A stretch of DNA of 6,717 nucleotides. It comes from Ignavibacteriales bacterium. GTDB lineage: Bacteria > Bacteroidota > Ignavibacteria > UBA10030. The stretch covers positions 1-6,717 of the forward strand of contig JACRFF010000284.1 of NCBI GenBank assembly GCA_016218005.1, written 5' to 3'. The stretch's first letter is position 1; each line of letters starts with the position of its first letter. The translations under genes and the position numbers were made by a program. Below are positions 1-5,303 of this stretch, in pieces. Under the pieces are notes generated by a model. That model had not been told where the DNA came from and did no database searches. It saw only the letters and a list, made by a program, of their open reading frames with translations.

Positions 1-1109
1 AGAAAGTGCTCGTGATCGGCGGCGGGTTTGTGGCATTCGATGCCGCACGCACTGCACTCCGCGGCGCGGCAGAGCCGGCACCCGGCGGTATCCACGAAGC
101 CGTCGATGCTGCGCGACTTGCCGTACGCGCGGGAGCGGAAGAAGTCCACATCGCCAGTCTCGAATCGTTTGCCGAAATGCCGGTGCTGCGCTCGGTGCAA
201 GGGCACGAAGAATTCGAGGAGGCACAAAAAGAAGGAGTCGTCTTTCATCCACAGCGTGGACCGAAACGTTTCATCGGTCAACGTGGAAAAGTACGTGAAG
301 TCGAGTTCATCGGCGTTAAGCGTACGTACGACGACAACGGCCGCTTCGCTCCCATCTACGATAACGACTTTGTCGAACGAATGCAGGTCGACTCGGTTAT
401 TCTCGCCATCGGCCAACAGACCGACCTTTCGTTCATCAAATCATCCGACGGCATCGACCTGACGCCCTCCGGCCTTCTCAAGATTGACCCGAAGACGCTT
501 ACGACGACGTCGGAAGGCATCTTTGCGGGGGGTGATGCGGCGTTCGGCCCGCGCAACATCATCGATAGCGTGGCCAACGGTAAGCGTGCCGCTCTGTCGA
601 TCGACGAATTCCTCCGAGGAAAATCGGCGACCTCGTACTTCGATCTCACCGTCGAAAAAATTCCCACACGGCGCTTCACGCGGCCCGAGGATTTCGAGCA
701 GATCGAGCGTCAAGCTCCGCCCACCATCGACCTGAATCGCCGCACGGGTATTTCTGAAGTCGAGGTTGGCTATACGGAAGAGCAAGCTCGCCGTCAATCG
801 GAACGCTGCCTCGCGTGCCACATCCAGACGATCTATAATGCGGAACAATGCGTGATGTGCAACCGATGCGTCGATGTCTGCCCGGAATATTGCCTGAAGC
901 TCGTGCCGCTGTCCGAGCTTGCGCTTGATGATGCATTAAAACAACGGTTGTTGGAACACTACAACGTCGATCCGTTCATGCCCGCCTCCGCCATGCTCAA
1001 GGACGACGACACGTGTATTCGGTGCGGCTTGTGCGCTCTTCGCTGTCCCACCGACGCCATGACAATGGAGGTGTTCTACTATGAAGAAAAAGAAAGGGTG
1101 AAACGATGA
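1..1109 (+). CDS. GltD-like FAD/NAD(P)-dependent oxidoreductase with C-terminal 2x[4Fe-4S] ferredoxin domain (5' truncated)
   Basis: The reading frame is open from base 3 and runs off the left edge, so the real start and the N-terminal FAD-binding part lie outside. The GTG at 6 is inside a Rossmann strand (KVLVIGGGFVAFDAAR) and is not a start. Numbering from that GTG, the dinucleotide-binding glycines are at 5-7. A second FAD-contacting motif, GIFAGGD, is at 171-177, followed by NIIDSVANGKRAA, as in the small subunit of glutamate synthase and related flavoproteins. A CLAC pair sits at 268-271. Two ferredoxin motifs follow: C282, C285, C288, C292-P and C337, C340, C343, C347-P. No signal peptide or membrane segment is visible, so it is presumably cytoplasmic. 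Family members move electrons between NAD(P)H and iron-sulfur partners. Its place upstream of a Rieske/cytochrome b operon suggests feeding or drawing electrons from that chain, which is inference. The stop overlaps the next start (ATGA). The family is clear; the substrate is not. Confidence 0.88.
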   Translation, partial: KVLVIGGGFVAFDAARTALRGAAEPAPGGIHEAVDAARLAVRAGAEEVHIASLESFAEMPVLRSVQGHEEFEEAQKEGVVFHPQRGPKRFIGQRGKVREVEFIGVKRTYDDNGRFAPIYDNDFVERMQVDSVILAIGQQTDLSFIKSSDGIDLTPSGLLKIDPKTLTTTSEGIFAGGDAAFGPRNIIDSVANGKRAALSIDEFLRGKSATSYFDLTVEKIPTRRFTRPEDFEQIERQAPPTIDLNRRTGISEVEVGYTEEQARRQSERCLACHIQTIYNAEQCVMCNRCVDVCPEYCLKLVPLSELALDDALKQRLLEHYNVDPFMPASAMLKDDDTCIRCGLCALRCPTDAMTMEVFYYEEKERVKR

Positions 1110-1843
1110 ACAAGAACACAAGAACCATTCTGCAAACCTTGACGCTTCTCTGCGTTGCAGCGCTCACGGCAGCAGCGCACCACGGAAAAGATTTCCTCGT
1201 AGCCTCCTCCTGCTCGACGCCGCATCAAGGGTTGACCTGTGCTCACGTGATGACAGACTACACTCGCGCCAACGATATGATGCCTTCTACCCTTTTGATC
1301 ATGCCGGGTATGCTGTATGGATTCACGAAGGATTTGGCGGGAGAATTCCACGGCCACGTCATGCACTCCGACGGCAGCTACGATTTCGAGTCGATGGCGT
1401 TCGAGATGCGATACCGATTCCTTACGGAACGCACCGGCACGGCGGCGGATTTTTCCGTCCCGATTTCAATTGCGGCGGCGCTTGAGTGGGAACCGTTCAC
1501 GCACGGCGGAGTGAACGCCCTCACCGGAACATTCATCATCGGTCGGTCGTTCGGGCCGGTCTCCATCGTCGGCAACGTGATCGCCTCCCGCCGCTTCGGT
1601 TCGATGGACGACATGATCGACACGCGATTCGCGTTTGGCGTTCGATCTCTTCTGAGTGGCGAACTCGGCACAACGGTCGAGCTGGCAAGCGGCGAGCACG
1701 ATGCGCCGGGAACTCAACTCACCCTTGGGCTTGGCGGCGAGATTTTTTCGCAATGGGATTTGAAGTTGGGCGCTCGCTTTACGCCAGACCAAGGCAGCGT
1801 ACGTTTCTCCGGCGTTCAATCTATGCTGATGTTCACATTCTAA
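1106..1843 (+). CDS. Secreted His/Met-rich protein, probable outer-membrane beta-barrel, function unknown
   Basis: A 245-residue protein I cannot assign to a named family. Residues 1-24 form a Sec signal peptide: basic start, hydrophobic 8-22, then Ala-Ala-Ala before His25. There is no lipobox. The predicted mature N-terminus begins HHGKDFL and carries H25, H26, C36, H40, C45 and H47, then Met-rich stretches, and later HGHVMH at 82-87. The rest alternates polar and hydrophobic residues (GELGTTVELASGE, LTLGLGGEIF, WDLKLGARF), and the chain ends in Phe, both typical of Gram-negative outer-membrane barrels. No CXXCH, kinase or transporter motif is present. The ATG overlaps the upstream stop by four bases, implying translational coupling, and the Rieske gene starts 14 bp after its stop, so it belongs to the respiratory operon. 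A channel or metal-related role near NosZ is speculation. The gene is well supported; its job is unknown. Confidence 0.8.
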   Translation: MNKNTRTILQTLTLLCVAALTAAAHHGKDFLVASSCSTPHQGLTCAHVMTDYTRANDMMPSTLLIMPGMLYGFTKDLAGEFHGHVMHSDGSYDFESMAFEMRYRFLTERTGTAADFSVPISIAAALEWEPFTHGGVNALTGTFIIGRSFGPVSIVGNVIASRRFGSMDDMIDTRFAFGVRSLLSGELGTTVELASGEHDAPGTQLTLGLGGEIFSQWDLKLGARFTPDQGSVRFSGVQSMLMFTF

Positions 1844-1844
1844 C

Positions 1845-1850
1845 AAGAGG
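1845..1850 (+). promoter_or_regulatory. Ribosome binding site deciding the Rieske start
   Basis: AAGAGG lies 7 bases before the ATG at 1858 and just after the stop of the upstream gene (1841-1843). The frame is also open further upstream, back to 1486, but that stretch overlaps the preceding gene and has the composition of its out-of-frame shadow. The site and the twin-arginine signal directly after 1858 fix the start there. Confidence 0.7.
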
Positions 1851-1857
1851 CTATCCG

Positions 1858-2400
1858 ATGAAGCTCACTACACTGTTCACAAAAGCAACTGCAACAAGCG
1901 ATGGTGTGCAAAGCCGACGCTCTTTTCTCCAGCAACTTGGCCTCGGCGGATTGTTGGCCAGCCTTGCCGGATTCACGTATCAATCGGTGCGCTCGCTTGT
2001 GCCGAACGTACTCTACGAGCCGCCGCAGAAATTCAAGATCGGTTCGCCGGCCATGTTGCCGGAAGGCGTAACGTTTCTCGAAGACAAACGTCTCTACGTC
2101 TTCAAGGAAGCTCAAACCTACCACGCCATCTCTGCCTCTTGCACTCATCTAGGGTGCACCGTGAAGCACACAAAGCTGAACCAAGCCAAGACGGTTGAAC
2201 TCAACGGCGAAAAGAAAACCATCAACTTTGAATTTCATTGCCCGTGCCACGGCTCCAAATACTATGCGGATGGAACGAACTATGCCGGCCCGGCGCCCCG
2301 CCCGCTGCGATGCTACAAGCTGGAGATGTCGCCGGACGATGGACAGTTGATCGTTGATATGACAAACGAAGTTGAACAAAGCTATCGCCTGACTGTTTAG
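1858..2400 (+). CDS. Rieske [2Fe-2S] iron-sulfur subunit of a quinol:cytochrome c oxidoreductase
   Basis: A 180-residue Rieske protein (QcrA/PetA-like). It takes electrons one at a time from quinol at the Qo site of cytochrome b and passes them to a c-type cytochrome on the periplasmic side. Residues 19-28 (SRRSFLQQLG) match a twin-arginine export signal. A hydrophobic segment at about 29-50 probably stays as the membrane anchor. Cluster ligands are complete: C95-T-H97-L-G-C100 and C128-P-C130-H131-G-S. C95, H97, C128 and H131 bind the cluster, and C100 and C130 would form the stabilising disulfide. The GPAPRPL motif follows. The stretch between C100 and C128 is 27 residues, longer than the roughly 13-17 of mitochondrial and b6f proteins, and is rich in Lys, Thr and Asn. 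Cytochrome b and cytochrome c genes follow directly, so it is part of a complete bc-type complex. Confidence 0.95.
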   Translation: MKLTTLFTKATATSDGVQSRRSFLQQLGLGGLLASLAGFTYQSVRSLVPNVLYEPPQKFKIGSPAMLPEGVTFLEDKRLYVFKEAQTYHAISASCTHLGCTVKHTKLNQAKTVELNGEKKTINFEFHCPCHGSKYYADGTNYAGPAPRPLRCYKLEMSPDDGQLIVDMTNEVEQSYRLTV

Positions 2401-2404
2401 TTTC

Positions 2405-2439
2405 TCCGCCAGTCCGAAGGACCCCTTCGGGGAGGCGGA
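2405..2439 (+). repeat. Strong palindromic hairpin between the Rieske and cytochrome b genes (REP-like)
   Basis: A 7-bp perfect inverted repeat, CCGAAGG (2414-2420) and CCTTCGG (2424-2430), has a 3-base loop. An outer 6-bp stem, TCCGCC (2405-2410) and GGCGGA (2434-2439), encloses it. The two stems are separated by a 3x3 internal loop. The element starts 5 bases after the Rieske stop and ends 10 bases before the cytochrome b ribosome binding site AAGGAG (2449-2454). No T-run follows, so a strong terminator is unlikely within this operon. It may be a dispersed palindromic repeat, an mRNA processing or stability element, or a weak attenuator. Confidence 0.65.
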
Positions 2440-2462
2440 CACAATGAAAAGGAGAATACTTC

Positions 2463-3788
2463 ATGCAATTCGTTGACACCACCAAGCAACTCTGGAACAA
2501 GCTGATTTGGAGTTGGAATCCGAAGAGCGATAAAGAATCGGGCGACGCCATTGTGAAGAATTTGTTGCTGCATTGGTTCCCGAACAAGATCACCAAGGGA
2601 AGTCTCGCGTGGCAATACTCCCTCTGGCTCGGCACCATTTCGTTCGTGCTGTTTGTTATCCTCACCATTACCGGCATGGTGTTGATGTTTCTCTACGTTC
2701 CCTCTGTGGAGCGCGCCTACTCGTCGGTAAAGGACTTGGAGTTTGTCATTGCCTTCGGTTCGCTGCTGCGTGCCTCGCATCGCATTGCCGCGCACTTGAT
2801 GGTAGCGACGGTGTTTCTCCACATGATTCGCGTTTTTCTTACCGGCGCGTATAAGAATGGACAGTCGGTCGGCTCCAACCGGCCGTTGAACTGGATCATC
2901 GGCGTGGTGCTGTTGCTCTGCACGCTGTTGTTGTCGTTCACCGGCTACCTTTTGCCGTGGGATCAATTGGCATACTGGGCAATCACCGTCGGAACGAACA
3001 TCGCCAGTTCCGCACCTCTCGTTGGAGAAAAGATTCGCTTCTTCCTCTTAGGTGGAACCGTTATCGACCAAGGCGCGTTAATTCGCTTCTACGTTCTGCA
3101 CGTCTTCTTCCTGCCGGTCATCGTGCTGCTCGCGTTCTCGTGGCATATGTGGCGCATTCGCAAAGACGGCGGGTTGGCGGTTGCCGACCACGAAGCGCTT
3201 TCGCAAACTGCGGAAGACGTTGCGCCGATCAAGTCGAAGACATACTCGCTGCTGGGCGTTACCGGCGGTTCAACGGTTCACGTGCAGACCTCGATGGTCA
3301 ACGAGGAAAAGAATTCCGTTCCCTCCGCACCGCATCTTGTTCGACGTATTGTTGCAGTGTCGATTGCCACGCTGGTTGTGGTCGTTGTGCTGGCGGCACT
3401 TTTCCCTGCGCCGCTGGAGGAGCCGGCCAATCCTTCCGTCACGCCCAATCCGGCGAAGGCGCCGTGGTATTTTTTGTGGCTGCAGGAAATCGTCACCGAC
3501 ACGACAATTCCGCTCGGCGCATTTACCATCAACGGTGCACTCATTGGCGGTATTTTGCTTCCCGGATTGCTGATCGTCCTCGCGCTTTGGTGGCCGTATC
3601 GGGACAAGTCGGGGATTGAAACGGTCGGCGTATGGTTTGCACCGGCACGAAATCGACAGAACACGATCTTCATCGCCATTTGCCTCTTGATTATCGCTTT
3701 CACGATCATCGGCACATTCTTGCGCGGACCATATTGGAATTTCTACTGGCCGTGGGAAACGTGGCCGACAATGCCGGTAAAATTCTAA
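2463..3788 (+). CDS. Fused cytochrome b6/subunit IV-type cytochrome b
   Basis: A 441-residue membrane protein that oxidises quinol and carries two b hemes. Heme ligands are H106 and H120 on helix B and H213 and H228 on helix D. The 14 residues between the second pair match the b6/Gram-positive type, not the 13 of mitochondrial cytochrome b. Membrane segments are at about 54-78, 107-127, 143-165, 210-230, 296-314, 360-378 and 401-419. Thus a b6-like four-helix half is joined to a subunit IV-like three-helix half by a polar cytoplasmic linker (about 232-292). The Qo motif usually written PEWY reads APWY at 333-336, so the glutamate is replaced by proline. The Cys that binds the extra heme in b6f aligns with Ser53, so that heme is not expected. 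The start is supported by AAGGAG 8 bases upstream. With the Rieske and cytochrome c neighbours it forms a quinol:cytochrome c reductase. Confidence 0.95.
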   Translation: MQFVDTTKQLWNKLIWSWNPKSDKESGDAIVKNLLLHWFPNKITKGSLAWQYSLWLGTISFVLFVILTITGMVLMFLYVPSVERAYSSVKDLEFVIAFGSLLRASHRIAAHLMVATVFLHMIRVFLTGAYKNGQSVGSNRPLNWIIGVVLLLCTLLLSFTGYLLPWDQLAYWAITVGTNIASSAPLVGEKIRFFLLGGTVIDQGALIRFYVLHVFFLPVIVLLAFSWHMWRIRKDGGLAVADHEALSQTAEDVAPIKSKTYSLLGVTGGSTVHVQTSMVNEEKNSVPSAPHLVRRIVAVSIATLVVVVVLAALFPAPLEEPANPSVTPNPAKAPWYFLWLQEIVTDTTIPLGAFTINGALIGGILLPGLLIVLALWWPYRDKSGIETVGVWFAPARNRQNTIFIAICLLIIAFTIIGTFLRGPYWNFYWPWETWPTMPVKF

Positions 3789-3833
3789 ACGATTGAGCAT
3801 CGAATATTAAGATAGAAACTGGAGACGCACATC

Positions 3834-5048
3834 ATGGATCATAAAACTCCGAACAACAAGCTGGCGTTCGTGAAACTCGACAAGCTCTTCATCAGTCTGA
3901 GCGGCATCGCGCTGCTGGCGTTGACCGTTTGGATCTTCTACGGCTACTTCTTCCCATCGTGGAAAGGATACCAGTCGGAGTTCCGCGACCTCGTAACGGA
4001 AAAGTTTGGCGAAGCCCGCGCCGCTGTCGTGCCGCAAGGACTTCAGCAGGTGTACGTGAAGGAGCTGAACATTGCCGACCGCTGTGTTACGTGCCATCAA
4101 GCCGTGCAATGGAAAGGATTAGAGAATGCGCCTGAGCCGTTCCGCACGCACCCGAAAGACATTCTCGCCAAACATCCGATAGAAAAATACGGATGCACCA
4201 CGTGCCACGGCGGGCAAGGGTATGCAACCGACCTCCATTCGGCGCACGGCTTGACCGAACACTGGGAAGAACCGTTGTTCGGAAAAGAACTCGGCGAGTT
4301 CTACGTCGTCAGCAACAGAAGCGCTCTGATGCAGATGACCTGCAACGCATGCCATCGCTACGACAAAGAGACACCCGGCGTGGATTACATCAATCGCGCC
4401 AAAGAATTGGTGCGGGAAAAAGGTTGTCGCGCTTGCCATGTCATCAGCGGCCGCGGCGGTACCGTTGGGCCCGATCTTACGCTCGAGGGGGAGAAATCTG
4501 CCGAACAGTTCAGCTACGACCGCATCAAAGGGCTGCAAACGACATTTACTTGGCACGTAACGCATTTCAAGAATCCCAAAGAGCTTGTTCCGGAAACCGT
4601 CATGCCGAATTTCGGACTCAGCAGCCAAGACGCACAGTCTCTTGCGATGCTCGTGATGAGTTGGAAGAAACCCCGTGTTCCGGTCGAATACATCCCGCAC
4701 AACAACTTCAAAGACATCCCGTCGGCAGAGGAGAAGGAAAAAGAAGAACGGATGTCCAAGGGACCGGGCGCATTCTTTGTGAAGCACAACTGCTTCGTCT
4801 GTCACTCCGTTTCGACGCTCGGCATTGAAGCGGCGGCACAGATCGGACCCGACCTTGCGCTGGCGGTGGAAGACGTGCAGGCACGCTTCGGTCGGCAGTT
4901 GGAAGATTTCCTGATGAAACCGACCGGCACGATGGACGTCGTTCTCTCGACGATGATTCCTCTCACAACCGAGGAGCGGCAGGAAGCGATCGGCAAACTG
5001 CACACAGCGTATGAACTGAAACAGAAAGAGCGGAAAGCAAAGAAGTAA
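3834..5048 (+). CDS. Membrane-anchored pentaheme cytochrome c
   Basis: A 404-residue c-type cytochrome with five CXXCH heme sites: C84-H88, C121-H125, C170-H174, C198-H202 and C320-H324. One N-terminal hydrophobic segment (about 18-40) without a cleavage site suggests a membrane anchor with the heme domains in the periplasm. Likely distal Met ligands are M257 (VMPNFGL) for heme 4 and M374 (TMIPL) for heme 5, giving two class I-like domains. Hemes 1-3 lie in a His-rich N-terminal region (LHSAHGLTEHWEEP), which may supply bis-His ligation. A charged Lys/Glu segment at about 300-310 links the last two domains, and the C-terminus is Lys-rich. The start is supported by GGAG 9 bases upstream. By position it would take electrons from the Rieske centre in place of cytochrome c1 and hand them onward, plausibly to NosZ. 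The partner is inference. Confidence 0.93.
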   Translation: MDHKTPNNKLAFVKLDKLFISLSGIALLALTVWIFYGYFFPSWKGYQSEFRDLVTEKFGEARAAVVPQGLQQVYVKELNIADRCVTCHQAVQWKGLENAPEPFRTHPKDILAKHPIEKYGCTTCHGGQGYATDLHSAHGLTEHWEEPLFGKELGEFYVVSNRSALMQMTCNACHRYDKETPGVDYINRAKELVREKGCRACHVISGRGGTVGPDLTLEGEKSAEQFSYDRIKGLQTTFTWHVTHFKNPKELVPETVMPNFGLSSQDAQSLAMLVMSWKKPRVPVEYIPHNNFKDIPSAEEKEKEERMSKGPGAFFVKHNCFVCHSVSTLGIEAAAQIGPDLALAVEDVQARFGRQLEDFLMKPTGTMDVVLSTMIPLTTEERQEAIGKLHTAYELKQKERKAKK

Positions 5049-5079
5049 CTTTCTCCCCTTCAAGCAGAAATTGTTTATC

Positions 5080-5119
5080 ATGTTCCTTGAGCACCGTATG
5101 CGTACATTTCAAGGGACAT
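5080..5119 (+). terminator. Inverted repeat downstream of the cytochrome c gene; possible terminator or operator
   Basis: ATGTTCCTTGA (5080-5090) pairs with TCAAGGGACAT (5109-5119) over 11 bp with a single G-T wobble, around an 18-base loop. It begins 32 bases after the cytochrome c stop. There is no T-run after it, so it is not a standard intrinsic terminator. It could protect the 3' end of the upstream message, or be a DNA-binding site for a dimeric regulator of nosZ. The structure is real in the sequence; its role is uncertain. Confidence 0.4.
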
Positions 5120-5162
5120 TTCACGCAAGCCCGGACTATGCGTTGTGTACGGCTGGAGCGAG

Positions 5163-5240
5163 ATGCAGCAGGACCTAACCGAGGTCAAAACACTGGCCCA
5201 AGAGTTGAGAGAAAAAGCGGTAAGAGATAAAAAACACTAA
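5163..5240 (+). CDS. Possible 25-residue helical small protein or coding remnant
   Basis: ATG at 5163 opens a 25-codon frame ending with TAA at 5238-5240. The product is very polar and helix-prone (QQDLTEVKTLAQELREKAV, then RDKKH). The same frame is open upstream to a stop at 5088-5090, with a GTG at 5145 as an alternative start. GGAG sits only 4 bases before the ATG, which is tight. The regular heptad-like pattern resembles the end of a real protein, so it may be a remnant of an older gene. No family is recognised, and chance is quite possible. Confidence 0.15.
   Translation: MQQDLTEVKTLAQELREKAVRDKKH
5205..5233 (+). promoter_or_regulatory. nosZ: Candidate sigma70-type promoter for nosZ
   Basis: TTGAGA (5205-5210) matches five of six bases of the -35 consensus. 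After a 17-base spacer, TAAAAA (5228-5233) matches four of six of the -10 consensus. Transcription would start near 5240, giving a leader of about 64 bases that begins just before the hairpin at 5248-5274. If the host is a Bacteroidota with its divergent housekeeping sigma factor, this match would mean little. Confidence 0.3.
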
Positions 5241-5247
5241 TCCAAAC

Positions 5248-5274
5248 AATTCCGGAGTCGCAGTTTTCCGGATT
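5248..5274 (+). promoter_or_regulatory. Leader hairpin upstream of nosZ
   Basis: AAT-T-CCGGA (5248-5256) pairs with TCCGGATT (5267-5274): eight base pairs with one bulged T (5251) around a 10-base loop. It lies 16 bases before the AAGGAG site of nosZ and leaves that site unpaired. It may affect message stability or serve as an operator. No T-run follows, so a terminator is unlikely. Confidence 0.3.
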
Positions 5275-5303
5275 CAACCACCAACCAAACAAGGAGAACA
5301 TCT

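Larger units (their letters stand above)
5049..5303 (+). other. Regulatory spacer between the cytochrome c gene and nosZ
   Basis: This 255-base gap is the longest in the window. Going left to right it holds an 11-bp-stem inverted repeat (5080-5119) that includes one copy of a short direct repeat, a short helical open frame (5163-5240), a candidate promoter (5205-5233), a leader hairpin (5248-5274) and the nosZ ribosome binding site AAGGAG (5291-5296). I found no good FNR/DNR-type TTGAT-N4-ATCAA site. Its length contrasts with the tight spacing of the five upstream genes and suggests that nosZ has its own transcription start. Confidence 0.6.

Noticed and set aside
807..821. CLACH in the flavoprotein fits the CXXCH heme c pattern
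   Set aside because: The protein shows no export signal in its visible part, belongs to a cytoplasmic flavoprotein family, and this Cys pair sits where such proteins hold iron-sulfur ligands.
1486..1857. N-terminal extension of the Rieske frame back to 1486
   Set aside because: It overlaps the upstream gene in another frame, is Arg/His-rich like a shadow, and a good ribosome binding site plus twin-arginine signal mark the start at 1858.
2957..3619. Open frame of 220 codons inside the cytochrome b gene
   Set aside because: It lies wholly within a well-supported membrane protein gene, and its product is Arg/Cys-rich without any motif.
4119..5081. Long antisense open frame (320 codons) opposite the cytochrome c gene
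   Set aside because: The + strand encodes five heme sites with a clear start. The antisense product has no recognisable domain and arises from the codon bias of the real gene.
5069..5090. FNR/DNR-type site around TTGTTTATCA
   Set aside because: It lacks the TTGAT-N4-ATCAA symmetry; only one half is vaguely similar.
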